Source: Styela clava (Eukaryota > Chordata > Ascidiacea > Stolidobranchia > Styelidae). Taken from it: 64,000 bases of DNA. The stretch covers positions 9,531,426 to 9,595,425 of the forward strand of contig NC_135263.1 of assembly GCF_964204865.1 (NCBI RefSeq), in the 5' to 3' direction. Positions 1-12,282 of this stretch are shown here, piece after piece (position 1 is the stretch's first letter; every line of letters begins with the position of its first letter). A program made the position numbers and the translations under genes. Under the pieces are notes generated by a model. That model searched no databases and had not been told where the DNA came from. It was given only the letters and a program-made list of their open reading frames with translations.

Positions 1-47
1 TTTTAAGACCTAGATTTGATTAAATTGCTCAAAAAATATTCAAGTAC

Positions 48-2854
48 CTGTTTAACAGGAGGTGGCTCTTGCCATTTTTCTAACTTTCTTTCAATTTCCT
101 CTTTCAAATTGAATCCACTTTTGCCATCTGGTGCTTCATGAAAACTGTCAATTCGAGCGGCTAGAGTTACCTAAAAAGAAGCCAATTCACAACTCAATGA
201 GCCAATTTGAAAATATATGCTAACATTGGTAACATTCTCAATAATTCCTTACTTTGGCAGAAACAAGTCTTGCTGCTTTTCTTCTTAAATCCGTAGGAAT
301 GTTCTGAACTAAGTCACTGTAATAAATATATCCTAGGAATTAAAATATGAGCATTAGTTTTGTTCTTTTGAAATCTGATAAAAGGAACACCTATATAATT
401 GTATAATGAGTTCTTATAAAAAGCTGTGCTTTCGTATTCATACTGGAGCTGGGAAAAATACAAATGATCTCATTATTTACCCATCCTAAGATCCTATGTT
501 GTAACTACAAAAATTACCTGTATGGGGATTTATAGCAGTGCTAGAGAATCCAGTTAATGTTTTCTTTTGAGATCCAAGTAACATTATATTACATGCAGGC
601 ATCTTTGTCAAGGCAATAAGACCCCCTGCTGCTCCCATTAACTTGGCAGCTGTCGAGGCTCCTAAAGACCAAAAGTAAAATTTAGAACTACATGTGATAC
701 TCATGAATGGAAAATAGACTGACAATAAGATGCAAGCTGATTTTGCCAAAATTACTTTAATCAATTTTTATATTACTGTTTATTTTATTATTGCTTGCCA
801 ATTTTCCACTGGATTCACAAGTACGGTAAATTATATCGATTCTATATCAATTATTTACTAGAAGATTCTTTAAAATTGACGGCCAGTGCATGGTAACACT
901 AGTCTGACGAATACCCTGTGAATTCGCTGCTTTAAATGCACCGTAGGATGGTTTATGTTGAACAGTAAGGGCTTTCTCCACCATTAAGTCTGAAATGAAC
1001 ATCTGGTTAATTCCTGAAACGGTGACAGTGGTTCCATGGTCTGCCATTATAATTAGGCTTCCCTCCCCCCTCAGATACTATGAAATGCCTATATTTCTAC
1101 TGCCAGTCCTATTTTTTATTACTCACTATACGCTTACCGACAATGATTGTGAGGTTTGGTGCAATGAAAGACATTCTGGCTTCAACATATTCTAAAATCT
1201 TCATTTTAGCCAGTATTAAATCCTCTGACATATGACACGCTTCCAAAATTCTTTTTTCTTCGTATTCATCTAACTGTTTTCCTTGGGTCGTAGAAGCAGT
1301 AACGCTCACAACCATAATTGTGGCATTTGATAATACCTGAAAACAAATATATTGTAGTGAAGCTACCACGGGAAACCTGTAAAAATGGTAGTTCCAGTAG
1401 CAAGATATGTCCCCTGGGCAGAAAAATCATGCAAATTGGAGAAAAATATTTATAACCCAGGAGTCAAAAACGAGGTTATCAAGTGCTTACTTCCATCAGC
1501 CATCAGCAGCTGACCACTGGTCACGAATGGATAGTTGACTTTAAATAACTTGATTAATCAAAAAAGTTCAATGCAAAAAAACGAATCTTTAACATTTAAA
1601 TTTGTGACAAGATTACCTGTTGTAAAACTTCATTGTTTTTACATCTCTCCAAATCATTTCCTAATTCCTTTACGGTTCGAATATACTCTAGAGGTGTTGG
1701 AACAAGAGACTCAAGTTCAGGAAATCTTTTCATATAATTATCCCTGAAATAGATTGATGTTAATTGGCTTTGTATAAACAATGCCTCAGCATGATCAGAA
1801 ATAAACTGTTGGTATTGTACATTTTGTAGTGATTTACAAATTCTTCTACAGTTAATTCATTTGAATAGTTCAACATATAATGTGATGTATTACCGGTAAC
1901 TAATGACAGTTCGAATAATAGAAATGTTTATATAACTGTCCGTCAAATAAACAGTTGTGTGATGCAAAACAAACGTACCTGCAAAATTTATGTATAATAT
2001 TGATTTCATTATCAATTTCAACTGTTAAATTATTTGATTCAACTATAAGCTGATATTCTGGATTAGATTCTACTGGACCTGCTGATGATACAGGCTCATT
2101 TTTGTCAAGAATTTCCGCTATTCGACCCATTACTCTTTTGAATTGATCACTTCCATTCAACCTGTAAAAAAAAATGATTGGCTTTAAAATAAAATATCCC
2201 CCTGAAAAATAAAACCCACAGTTTCTATATTCATCTTTTATACGTTTTTATCAATTTTTCTATTGTCCGTTAGGTTGATGAAATATATTTATAACCGGAG
2301 CACAAATACCACAGCTGAAAGATGGTTAAATAAATGCACAGAGTAGCTACCTATTACTGTATTATAGGATCATGAATCAAATTTTAAAAATGCCAGCCGA
2401 TCTTATTAAACAAGTTGGATTCAAAGAGATTTCACAATCCCAAATCGTTCATATTCTGTACATTATAAGAAAGATTCTGAATCTAATCATTCAGAATAGT
2501 AGCATTTGACTTTTCCACCAATAGAAATAGTTATAGAGCGATTGATAAATATAATAATTAGATAATGACTGACTTAGATAGACTGAAATATGGAGCCCTC
2601 TATTTCTGTATATTTACTAATGCAGTAATTATTACAACACAAACATACTACATTCTGACATTAAATCAATACCTTGCAACATGATGAATGCTTTCAGAAT
2701 CGGTTGCTTTATGTCCAGAATCAAGATCATCTATATCGTCAATATCATCGATTCCATCGGAATCATCTTCCAGTTGATGCTCTTCTTCCATTGCAACTTC
2801 TCCATCCATTCCAGCATCTTCCAAATCTGCTAAAAGTTCATCAGCCAGAGACAT
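48..2854 (-). CDS. PRPF31: U4/U6 small nuclear ribonucleoprotein Prp31, 3' part outside the window
   Basis: Prp31 binds the U4 snRNA/15.5K complex and is needed to build the U4/U6.U5 tri-snRNP in the nucleus. Seven exons can be assembled on the minus strand: 2673-2854, 1979-2161, 1617-1743, 1138-1336, 518-661, 253-332 and 48-170. Phases are consistent throughout and every intron is GT-AG. They give 346 residues that align in order with the human protein. The N-terminus is acidic ([13 protein letters not shown]). It is followed by the NOP-domain core with [70 protein letters not shown] and [16 protein letters not shown], and then [18 protein letters not shown]. The start at 2854 gives MSLADELL, matching the family start. 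A donor follows position 48, so about 150 C-terminal residues (the lysine-rich tail) should lie left of position 1. The gene is divergent from ASCC1. Confidence 0.97.
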
Positions 2855-4218
2855 ATTTGTTGATCAATGTTTTGGACACAGATAGATGACTATTCTGCTA
2901 TTAGTCCTAAAACAAAGTTACAATGTTGCATTTGGTAAACAACATGCCAATTGCCAATAAGAAAGTACATGAAATAGAAAAAAACAGACTTGTTCAGTTT
3001 GTGCATGTTAGTACCCTAATCTAAAATGCACAATGGAGTAGCCTAATCCATTTCTACTTTCTGATCTTAATACAGTAATATCTTCCTCAATTTTTAGTTT
3101 TAATATTTTCTTCAATGTCAGAATGTATTAACACAGATAAATAATTGCAATTTATAAATAAGCCGCCTAACACAGTTTGAGGCCTCATCACGTTACTTTT
3201 CACGTAGAGAGAATATTAGAATCAAGGAGGAACTCCCACTAAAAGGCCATTTGTCTTTTTTTTTTTTTTTGGTTATCCAAATACGTGATTTCAATTTATT
3301 TGCATGAAGTCACCAAGAATTTATTTTTCCACATTTTGGCCGAATTTTAATTATTCATATTTTTCACCCCCCATATGTTTTATGTTAAAAATTACATATA
3401 AAAGAAGGAAGTTATTTGTCACGCCATGATGCTAACTACTAACTCCCAACACCAACACACAACGTTTCCAACAACACTATTGAAGCCATCGATAATCACA
3501 CATGAAAACGTATGATGGACGTAAAGCTATTGTGCTGCGATGAGTCAATTTTTAAATCCGACACCGAGTCACTTTTTGTAATTTCGACTAAATTCTAAGA
3601 GATTCCACCAATTTTTACCCAATCACTATTATTTTGCTAAAAAGAATGAGACCCCAAAATATGAACAGATTTACAAAATGCAGTGCAATGCATTTTTTTC
3701 ATCTTTCATGCTGATTATGGAAGCAAAATAATCTAATACTTGTATGTCTGATAACCTGAAATTGTGGTTAAAAGAACAAAGTTTTTAACAGTTGGACTAG
3801 CAAGTGACGGATGCAGGTGTGAGTTAGGAACTGTAACTGTGTATGTTTGCGTTGCTGGTTTAGTTTTTCATAAAGTCCTATATAACTTGCTTTATTGTTA
3901 TTTAACGTAAAAGTTTGTTGAGTGCGGAATCTAATAAAAACTGTACCATGCATGCGTCTGAACTATGTCAGTTTACTGACAGTGTGAACAAAATGGTCCG
4001 GAGCCTTGCTGTCGTTGATCTTGCATATTGGCATACACAAAACTGTCCCGCTCTATTGATATATAATCTTTCAATATTGTTCTATACTATTTGGTAATGA
4101 TAATATTATTCATGGAATCTCTCTCTCTCTATGAACTTTAGAAATCAGTGTATGCTTGCCTGCAAAAACATATATCTATCTACACTATAAAGTTTCTCTT
4201 GGTTTTCAGATTGGAGTA
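2855..4218. other. Intergenic region between the divergent PRPF31 and ASCC1 genes
   Basis: About 1.36 kb lies between two start codons pointing away from each other, so it should hold both promoters. It contains a run of about 17 T near 3255 and a short (CT)n stretch near 4118-4130. A pyrimidine-rich acceptor-like sequence ending in TTTTCAG sits 9 bp before the ASCC1 ATG. That sequence could be a 5'UTR intron end or a trans-splice acceptor. No coding region was recognised. Confidence 0.5.
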
Positions 4219-5256
4219 ATGGATATATTAAATTCTAAGATTTTAAATATAGATGGACTTTTGTATATAAATTACCTTGAAGAGGAAGATTTTGTAATAA
4301 ATGAACCTAATGAAGAACAATTATACGAGGATGAAACAACTGAAGATGAAACCCTCAACTATGAAAAAACCAGCACTGGTTTCAAGGGAAGTATTTCGTG
4401 TCCAAGTGCATTATATAAATATGTTATAGGCAGTCGTGGTGCAACAAAGCAAAAGATTGAATATGAAACACATTCAAAAGTCATAATCCCACAGCGTGGG
4501 CAAAGTGGTGACATACTTGTGAAAGCAAAGTCAACAAAAGATGTTGAAGCAGCCATTACCAGGATAGAACTTCTGATTTCAGAAAAACGTTGGAAAGAAC
4601 CATTTGCACATTTTGTCACAATTCCTCTTAATGATGATGTTCTTAAAGATGGATTGAATAAGTTTAAAACTGAAGTGTTAAAAAAATTTTCAGGCGATGA
4701 AGGAGTAACGGATAAATTATTTCCTACTTATGGCAAATTACATTTGACGATAACGACATTAATTCTTCTTGATGAATCCGAGTGCGAAAGGGCAGTTAAT
4801 GTTCTTCAAGGAATCAAAACTAGTAAGATTCTAATAAACTGTGATAGAAAAAGAATTTGTGTGCAAGGTATAGAATACATGAATGATGATCCACAAGCAA
4901 TAGATGTTCTATATGCGAAAGTATCATGCCCCGATGATCCTAATTTTCTGCAAGAATTAGCAGATCACATTGTATCAGAATTTGATAGTGCAGGACTTGC
5001 GAGAAAAGAACGGGGCCATGTGAAATTACATGCTACTGTAATGAATACTTTGCGAACAATAGACCGCCCGGACCCCAACCAAAAGAATTTGAGGAACACG
5101 AACCAAAAAAGGATAACCTTTGATGGGAAGAATATCCTGAAGGAATTTGAAAACTATTACTTCGGAGAGTTCGATCTGAGGGAAATACATATTTCTAAAA
5201 GACACACTGTTGGTAAAGATGGATATTATGAAAGTCTTGATATTGTAGCAATATAA
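4219..5256 (+). CDS. ASCC1: Activating signal cointegrator 1 complex subunit 1 (KH plus 2H phosphoesterase)
   Basis: This is a subunit of the ASC-1 complex, which acts in transcription coactivation and in the ALKBH3-linked alkylation-damage response. The CDS is one uninterrupted exon of 345 aa, close to the human length of about 357. A KH domain lies near residues 60-125 (core YKYVIGSRGATKQKIE, the variant GXXG loop being GSRG). The AKAP7/2H phosphoesterase-like domain follows, with both HxT-type motifs, KLHLTI and KLHATV. The stretch GIEYMNDDP...VDVLYAKV is typical of the family. The start at 4219 is chosen because MDILNSKILNIDG aligns with the human N-terminus; the frame is open upstream to 4156 but without an ATG. 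An acceptor-like TTTTCAG lies just before the start. The human gene has many introns, so their absence is unusual. Confidence 0.96.
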   Translation: MDILNSKILNIDGLLYINYLEEEDFVINEPNEEQLYEDETTEDETLNYEKTSTGFKGSISCPSALYKYVIGSRGATKQKIEYETHSKVIIPQRGQSGDILVKAKSTKDVEAAITRIELLISEKRWKEPFAHFVTIPLNDDVLKDGLNKFKTEVLKKFSGDEGVTDKLFPTYGKLHLTITTLILLDESECERAVNVLQGIKTSKILINCDRKRICVQGIEYMNDDPQAIDVLYAKVSCPDDPNFLQELADHIVSEFDSAGLARKERGHVKLHATVMNTLRTIDRPDPNQKNLRNTNQKRITFDGKNILKEFENYYFGEFDLREIHISKRHTVGKDGYYESLDIVAI

Positions 5257-5765
5257 TGTTTATGCATACAATCTTTTAAAATATTTCATTGATAGAAGAC
5301 AAAAGTGTTCTGAAGTATACTTAATAACTGGCAACTACATTTCAACAAGTTCAAGCTTTCTTTTCTAATTAGGGAATAGGTAATTATTACTTTGCATACC
5401 AAACTGGGAAGCTGTTCTCTTACACTATTGCTAAAAATTGTCTGTTTACTGTTACCTCTCATCATGGCTGGTATTTAAAAAAAATCATCTTCTTGACACC
5501 CAAGGGCTTTTGTTCGGATATATTTAGAGATAATTGTTAGTTTTTTTCAATGCACCAAAAGTCCACAGACTTTTCAGTATTAACTATTTTGAAAACGATG
5601 TTACAACACAAATGTGCTCATATAAAGAGTTCCAGTCGTTCAGAGTTGATATTCAATGAACATCATATGTCTTTGCATTCATCAACAAATAGGATTTACG
5701 CAGTTTAAACTACTTTTAAGCATCGTTTGAGATAGTAATTCATATTGACAATCGTTGTGTATTAT
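5257..5765. other. Intergenic spacer between convergent ASCC1 and MRTO4
   Basis: A 509-bp AT-rich spacer separates two stop codons. It should contain both 3'UTRs. I see no clean AATAAA close to either stop and no coding signal. Confidence 0.5.
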
Positions 5766-7467
5766 TCAGCCATCTTCCACAAAATCATATTTCAGGTCCT
5801 CCCCGGCCATTGTAATCTTATTAAATGTTTTTTCGGAGACGTTCGTTTGCAAATTTTCAAAAGTTTTTGTTGGTTTATCCCATACGTAACAGAGTTGTAT
5901 TTTGAATTCCGCCATCATTATTTTCAAGAGTTTCTGTAATAGGGTTAAACTTACTAAATATTCTATTGCTTAAATATAAGCAAACTTGGAAACAAATCTC
6001 TTACCAAAATATTTGCTTGCTCAGGCGATAACACTTCGCCTTCTTTACATACTTTGTGTTGTTCCAACATGGTCACTACACCTAGAATGATAATATAATT
6101 CATATCTGTAGTGTTTTGTTGGCGACAGAAACTAGGATATTGACCACTTTTGAACAATAGATTACAATTAAAGACAGTGTGAAAGATATATCAGTTAATC
6201 TCAAATTCATGGCTGTTAAAAAACAAGCTCTTTCATTATTGGCTATTGCGTTTCTTAAAATGCATATCTACAGTATATATCAATAAAAAAGGATACGATA
6301 CTGAACATCTGCATACCTTTTTTCAAAGCAACAGGCAATCCTAGCTTACGTAAGTGTGGTTCAATGGCATGAGAAAACTGGTTGAGAGGCCCTTCTTCCA
6401 GAACAACTGTACTGTCTGCTTTGAATCCAGACTTTGCAAAATCGTGCTCCCCAAAGCTGGAAAACCATCTGGAACAGAATTATATTTTATGCAATAATAA
6501 AAGATTGTTCTCCAACATCACAGATAACCATGTAAAAAGATTGAAGTAAAACTCACTCCTCCACTTCTTTTTTTGTCTTGCTTGTAAAAAGGATTCCGAC
6601 TTCTCCGGTTAACTTTTTTGATATGTTGTGAATGTTTTCCATATACTCATCGCCTGATTCTTTACCAAGGGCTAGCATCATTACTTTATTCTTTCCAAAG
6701 AAAAACCTTCAATTTCATAATAGAGAATAGAAACTAACATGCAGACATAGCAGATAAACACATACATGTTTAACCATAGTAAGCATAAGCTATATAATAG
6801 TCGAAAGTTGAATTGGCTAGAATCACTATCAATCATTGCTTTTCGGAGCACAAACCATTCAACATAAGTCCACAGTCAAAATGATGATGCAATCCAAAAA
6901 CTTTACCAGCTTCATACCTACTGTGCTTCCATGCATTTCTTACATCTTTTAACTTGCTGTTCCGCATATTGTGAACACTGAATACAAATATTCGTTCATA
7001 CATGTCAACGCATTTTCGCACCTGTTGAATGGGGAGGAAAAAAATTCTGAAGACAAGCACAAAAAAACGGAAAAAAATCTTTGTGATTTGCACCATTTAT
7101 ATAATATGAAGTGTAAAAAATGTGTAACCAAGTACTGAAATACCTCCTCTACCAGATTCTGCTTTCCTTCTAAGCCCTTTTTTCTTGTTTTAGTCAGGGA
7201 TACTGAAATAAAAGTAAACACGTTTATTTCTGCATTTCCCAGTTTTGTTCTCAAAAAAACAGAATTTATTTTACGATTCAGTAATTATCAACTAGATGAA
7301 GTATAAAAAACAATAGCTAACCTATTTCTGTAGTTATTGTCCAGGTTCGTATTTAAGAATATTAATACTGGATTCCCAGTTCAAGTCCGATGTATATTCA
7401 ATTATTCAACAAAATATCACCCAGGCAAATTGAACTTACCTCGTTTGTCACGTTTCGACTTCGGCAT
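5766..7467 (-). CDS. MRTO4: mRNA turnover protein 4 homologue, ribosome assembly factor
   Basis: Mrt4/MRTO4 is a P0-like nucleolar protein that holds the stalk site on pre-60S particles before ribosomal P0 replaces it. Seven GT-AG exons were assembled on the minus strand: 7440-7467, 7144-7202, 6918-7021, 6557-6706, 6317-6468, 6005-6081 and 5766-5933. They give 216 aa against about 239 in human. Landmarks are [15 protein letters not shown] at the start, [52 protein letters not shown], the [20 protein letters not shown] segment and [16 protein letters not shown]. The end is [15 protein letters not shown] plus a short acidic tail. The human protein has a longer acidic C-terminus, which accounts for the size difference. 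The gene is convergent with ASCC1 and divergent from GLRX3. Confidence 0.97.
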
Positions 7468-8630
7468 ATCAGACCTCAGTGATGATAATTATTAAAATTC
7501 ACGTTGGTTCCTAATCCAAACCGATATCACCTTAACTTATCAATGTGAATAGTGAAACGGAAATTCGCGAGAGCGTATATCCAAACGCAGAGCACATGTG
7601 AGCAATGGGCATAAACAAATTGTATTGAGATTAGTACGACACGTAATTATTTAGTGTTCACTTATATATTTAATCAAAGAAAATAAGTGAGATTAGCAGA
7701 GAGAGACAGATATTTATTATTTGTCAATCGGAATAAAACAGTTATAATAATAAATCAACGAGTTGTTATAGTAATCATATAAAATAATTAAAAAATTATT
7801 CATCAAAATTGCGCAATCCGAAAGTAGTTAGGATAGGATTTACTTATTTATTTAGTTGGATTAAAGTTGGATGCATAAAACGGGGCTTGACCTCACTCAT
7901 TGAGTTAATACAGTATATTAATCTTTTTTGATAGCGTTTTAGATTGTTCTATTGTCAATGTACGATAAACCCTAGCTTTATTTCATGTCAGCAACGCTAT
8001 CATTAGTAAAACGGTGTATTTCAAATATGACGTCATACTTTCGTAATCAACATCACAAATCGCCCAATGGGAACACCACCATTGCGGAAAGTCTTTCACA
8101 GGATGACAAGCCTTTCCGAACAAGTACCTTGAACAACGACGGTGGGTTTTTTACTTGTAGTTGTAGCCTATGTGTTCGTGAAGCCACTGCTATTTCTTAG
8201 TGCGCTGTGGCACTCACAAAACACGTTTCATCCGAATAAGAGGGATTACGGTTGAATATATTATATTGATTAATATCTTATTTATTAATAAAAATTCCAC
8301 TTTGAGGCTGTATATTACCGTATTATTAGCCAAAGAATTGAATAATGATAGCAAACCGAAATGTGCTTCAATTTTGTATTTGACTAGTACAAACTTGGGC
8401 ACTTGAAAGATAATTTGTGATGTAGCTTGTACTGTTCTATCTGTGCACTCTTTAGGAAATGATTTTACGATATCCACCTGCTTAATTGTGGCATTTTCAG
8501 ATATTTATGTCCCAATCGGCAATCTGGGATGGGTTCAAATAACTAACATGAGAAAGTTCTTTTTAAAATAATGGCTCATATGTCATTATACTCTAGATTA
8601 AATTATTGCAAAGCTTTTATTAAATATAAA
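7468..8630. other. Intergenic region between divergent MRTO4 and GLRX3
   Basis: This 1.16-kb AT-rich spacer lies between two outward-facing start codons and is presumably a shared upstream region. It is the expected place for both promoters. No RNA gene, repeat family or coding exon was recognised. An in-frame ATG at 8571 extends the GLRX3 frame by 20 residues, but I do not favour it. Confidence 0.45.
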
Positions 8631-9617
8631 ATGAATCCGGTCATTGATGTCAAATCTGAAGCAGACTTTCAACAGGCCATCAAAAATGCAAAAAAAGAAC
8701 TAGTAGTTGTGCATTTCTGGGCACCGTGGGCAACACAATGTGAACAAATGAATCTGGCCATGGAAGAACTGGCAAAGCAGTTTGTAAGAGTTCACTTAAT
8801 CAGATTGGAAGCGGAGGAAATACCTGAAGTATCACAACATTTTGAAATTGTTGCTGTACCGACTTTCATTTTTATAAAAAATGGACAGAAAATTGACCGA
8901 TTGGATGGTGCCCATGTTCCAGAGCTTGAAAAAATGATCAAGAAAAATCTGGATGCCATCGCACCAATCACCGACTCAATACAAACTAGCAAAGAGATGC
9001 TTGATAATAAATTAAAACGACTTATCAACTCAGCTCCTTGCATTTTATTTATGAAAGGATCTCCAGAAACACCCAGATGTGGATTCAGCAAACAAACTAT
9101 TGCTTTATTGCAAAAATACAGCGCAGAGTTCAGTACTTTTGACATATTAGAAGCACCCGATGTTCGACAAGGTCTGAAAGAGTATTCTAACTGGCCGACG
9201 TATCCTCAACTGTACATCAACGGCAAACTCATTGGCGGCTTGGACATACTTAAAGAAATGGATGAAGAAGATGAGCTTGATGAAATGTTACCAAAACCAA
9301 CTACAAAAGAGAGCTTGGAAGATCGACTTAAAAAATTAATAAACCAAGACAAAATTATGCTTTTTATGAAAGGAGAACCAGATGCTCCCAGGTGTGGATT
9401 TAGTAAAAAGATTGTTGAAATTTTGAAAGAGATTGGAACCAAATTCGGGCACTTTGATATACTCACAGATGATGAAGTAAGGCAGGGTTTGAAGACTTTT
9501 TCTAAATGGCCAACATATCCCCAAATTTATGTTAAAGGAGAACTTCTTGGCGGACTAGATATTATTCGCGATATGCAAGAAGATGGAGAATTAGAAGATG
9601 CATTGAAGACAGACTAA
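8631..9617 (+). CDS. GLRX3: Glutaredoxin 3 (PICOT), monothiol multidomain glutaredoxin
   Basis: GLRX3 binds bridging [2Fe-2S] clusters and, with BOLA2, delivers iron-sulfur clusters in the cytosol. The single open exon encodes 328 aa, against about 335 in human. An N-terminal thioredoxin-like domain carries WAPWATQC, where the classical WCGPC is degenerate, as is usual for PICOT. Two monothiol glutaredoxin domains follow, each with a CGFS active site (PRCGFSKQ near residue 150 and PRCGFSKK near residue 255) and a WPTYPQ cis-proline motif. The start at 8631 gives MNPVIDVKSEADF, which begins at the thioredoxin fold. An upstream ATG at 8571 would add a non-conserved, weakly basic extension. The gene is intronless although vertebrate orthologues have many exons. 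It is convergent with RTF1. Confidence 0.97.
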   Translation: MNPVIDVKSEADFQQAIKNAKKELVVVHFWAPWATQCEQMNLAMEELAKQFVRVHLIRLEAEEIPEVSQHFEIVAVPTFIFIKNGQKIDRLDGAHVPELEKMIKKNLDAIAPITDSIQTSKEMLDNKLKRLINSAPCILFMKGSPETPRCGFSKQTIALLQKYSAEFSTFDILEAPDVRQGLKEYSNWPTYPQLYINGKLIGGLDILKEMDEEDELDEMLPKPTTKESLEDRLKKLINQDKIMLFMKGEPDAPRCGFSKKIVEILKEIGTKFGHFDILTDDEVRQGLKTFSKWPTYPQIYVKGELLGGLDIIRDMQEDGELEDALKTD

Positions 9618-10218
9618 AATATGTTCACTGTTATTTTTCATAACGTGCCCTTTGAAGAAACTTGATGTAGGCCTGTATATCTTCTAATTCTCTTGTCCCC
9701 CTCCCCTGTTGTGATTGATAACACCAAAAATTTGGCTCGCTAAAAAAGGAATTCTTGACAGCTCCACTTGGGCACACACTAGGGTTTCATTTCAAGACGT
9801 CGCTACCCAAAATGGTAAATGCTTTTAATGCGTCTTACAATATGTGTAAAAATATGAATAGTTTATTGCATGTGAAATAAAGTTTTTTTCAGTTCCAGTA
9901 TTTCAACATGATACAAATAGTGACTAGCTAATGTCAGTTGGGGCAGGGTGAATATATTTCCATGAGTAAATCATTATTTATACGCTTATTACTATTTAAA
10001 AACACAGCAAATGAGGGCTTTTTCGGTCTGAGAGATCAATAAAAATGATGAATCTTCTCTGTCGTCTGGAGTTATAAATCTGACATGTGCAAATTGATAA
10101 CAGTTCAAACATTAAAATATTACTAGCATGATACTGAGTAACAACAGATCGGACAGACAACACAAGAATACAGAATCAAAATAAAACCAAAAGTAGCCGC
10201 ACTGGTTTTGATACAGCA
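9618..10218. other. Intergenic spacer between convergent GLRX3 and RTF1
   Basis: This 601-bp spacer is made of the two 3' ends. Apart from the poly(A) signal of GLRX3 at 9876, nothing was recognised. Confidence 0.5.
9876..9881 (+). terminator. Polyadenylation signal of GLRX3
   Basis: An AATAAA lies 259 bp downstream of the GLRX3 stop, followed at once by a T-rich stretch. It is the first canonical hexamer on the plus strand in this 3' region. Confidence 0.55.
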
Positions 10219-12282
10219 TCATATCAAACCTTTGCGCTTCTTATAGTCCTCTAAATTCAATGACCGTTTTGGAATGGATACTGACGAGGATAAACTCATG
10301 GCCTTCGGTGCTGCAAGAGGGTGAACATCTGAATTTGAAATTTGCAAATCAATTTTGATGTCAAAATTATGAGCATCAAACAGACTTGCATCAGTTTTTG
10401 AAGTGCCTTCATCCGATTTTTCTTTGTTTCCTCCCCGTTTTGGAGCTTCGTATGACTTGTCAACACCACCGCCGTATCTCCGTTCCATTTCCTTTATTAG
10501 GCGTTGAGTTTGATCTGAGTCCTCTGCGTTTGAAACTAGCACTGGTTTACAGCGACGTCTGGTGAAAGGATCAGCTGTCTTTGTGCGAATATTTTTCCAT
10601 TCTTCTATACAGGCTTTCTCCTTTTCAAGATTAGAACTCTTGATCCTTTCATTAATGTATGTAATACCTGCAATATTTTCTTGTCTTTTTTTATCAAGAC
10701 TTTTAGCCCTATCTTCCAATTCTTCAAGTTCTTGTCCGACCTTAGCTTGTTCTTCTTGATCTCCTGTTTGTTCAGCCATCTCTCGATGCTTGAGCAAAAG
10801 AGTTTTCTGCATTGCATAATTTGTTGGATTTCGTTGAAATCTTTTCTTTTCCTTGATCATGCCATCAATATCTTTTTCTTGTATATTGTATTTCAATGCT
10901 TTCTGAATTTTTCCCAAACGGCTTTTCACTTCATCCAAAGTTGGCAGCTGCAATCCGGCAAGTCTCATAGTCTCTTTCCATTTAAAAAATTCATTTTCGG
11001 TAAAATCAGAATTTGAGACAAACTCAAGTCGAAACACTCTTTCTTGTTGGCCATGTCTGAGTCTAAGACCTCTATTGGTTCTCAGTTTATCTAGCTGATA
11101 GACTTTGGCAGTTTCTACAACATCCATTATCTCAGCAACCCTGTATACAGGACGGCCGTTGTTGTTTCCAATGCCAATTCTTACAAAACAACCTGCGATG
11201 GTTTCTTTAAAAAAAGGTAATAAGAGCCATCGGCCCAGTTTGTATCTAGAAAGTCTGATTTTTTGAAGCTCCGCAACAGACTCAATTTCTTGTGATCCTT
11301 TTGACTGCCGCTCAACATCTGAACTTGGTGATCTCCCACGACTACTTCCTTCACTGTCACTTAATGATGTGTCAGAGTCACTAGATGAGCCCAACGCTGT
11401 AGTCCGAGGTTTCGATGTTGATTCATCTTTAATATCATCATCATCTTCCTCATCATCAGTATATACTTCACTCAATTTTAACTTTCTCTTCTTTGCGATT
11501 TCCTCTGCTCTAAGTTTTTTCCGTTCTCTTTCAGCTTTGAAACTTTCCAAAGTTTTTCTTTCCTTTTTATCCTCCATCTTTTGACGACGATCACTTCGCA
11601 TTGCGGCAAATGGGTCGTTACTGCTCTTAGATTCCTTCTTTTTTTCCACACTACCGCTCTTCTTTTTGGTCAATTTTTTCTTCTTCAATTTCCCATCTTG
11701 TAGCTTTGCAAGTCTTAATTTTTTCTCAATTTCGAATCGTTTCTGCAAAGCTTCACGTCTTTCAAGTCTGTTATATAACTCTTGTTCTCTTTCTTTTTCA
11801 GTCATATTTTCGAGTGCTCTGCGGTCATCATCATCCCCAACCAATTCTTCATCATAGCCATCATCAAACTGTTTTCTCAGTTCTTCCTCGTCAAATTCAC
11901 CAGAGGATCCACCACTCGATTCTGCACCACTTGAGCTGATTTCTCCCTCTTCCGGAGAGTTATCCGCAGCATTTGCATCACTATCATCTCCAGAATTTGA
12001 CTCATCAGAAACCACTTTACCTTTTTCTTTCTTGCTACCTTTAGTTTTTGTTTTCTTCTTTGTTTTGGATTTTTTTGAACGCGCACTGACAGTCCATTCG
12101 TCATCATTATCAGATGTATCAGAACTATCACTCGAAGATGACATTTTTTTGGCTGGTGAGTCCTGTTGCGGCCCACTGCTGCTACTTCCTTTTCGTTGCC
12201 TCTTGGCAGCTACTGGATCACTGCTGATTTCACCATCACTTTCGTCACTGTCTGAAACAATATTCTTTCGACGTTTTGACAT
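10219..12282 (-). CDS. RTF1: RNA polymerase-associated protein RTF1 (PAF1 complex)
   Basis: RTF1 works with the PAF1 complex on elongating RNA polymerase II, binding phosphorylated SPT5 through its Plus3 domain and stimulating H2B ubiquitylation. The CDS is one exon of 687 aa, against about 710 in human. The N-terminal third is acidic and serine-rich ([17 protein letters not shown]), followed by a highly charged Lys/Glu coiled-coil region. The Plus3 domain lies around residues 335-450, with [29 protein letters not shown] and [18 protein letters not shown]. The C-terminus [15 protein letters not shown] is the family signature. The start at 12282 is chosen because SKRRKN begins the conserved region; the frame is open further upstream without homology. 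No intron interrupts the CDS. A foldback element is inserted about 380 bp upstream of the start codon. Confidence 0.97.
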   Translation of the reverse strand: MSKRRKNIVSDSDESDGEISSDPVAAKRQRKGSSSSGPQQDSPAKKMSSSSDSSDTSDNDDEWTVSARSKKSKTKKKTKTKGSKKEKGKVVSDESNSGDDSDANAADNSPEEGEISSSGAESSGGSSGEFDEEELRKQFDDGYDEELVGDDDDRRALENMTEKEREQELYNRLERREALQKRFEIEKKLRLAKLQDGKLKKKKLTKKKSGSVEKKKESKSSNDPFAAMRSDRRQKMEDKKERKTLESFKAERERKKLRAEEIAKKRKLKLSEVYTDDEEDDDDIKDESTSKPRTTALGSSSDSDTSLSDSEGSSRGRSPSSDVERQSKGSQEIESVAELQKIRLSRYKLGRWLLLPFFKETIAGCFVRIGIGNNNGRPVYRVAEIMDVVETAKVYQLDKLRTNRGLRLRHGQQERVFRLEFVSNSDFTENEFFKWKETMRLAGLQLPTLDEVKSRLGKIQKALKYNIQEKDIDGMIKEKKRFQRNPTNYAMQKTLLLKHREMAEQTGDQEEQAKVGQELEELEDRAKSLDKKRQENIAGITYINERIKSSNLEKEKACIEEWKNIRTKTADPFTRRRCKPVLVSNAEDSDQTQRLIKEMERRYGGGVDKSYEAPKRGGNKEKSDEGTSKTDASLFDAHNFDIKIDLQISNSDVHPLAAPKAMSLSSSVSIPKRSLNLEDYKKRKGLI

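Noticed and set aside
4156..4218. Upstream extension of ASCC1
   Set aside because: The frame is open but starts at TTG, crosses an acceptor-like TTTTCAG and has no homology. The ATG at 4219 matches the family start.
8571..8630. GLRX3 start 20 residues upstream
   Set aside because: The ATG is in frame, but the extension is not conserved and the thioredoxin domain begins at 8631. Kept only as a minor possibility.
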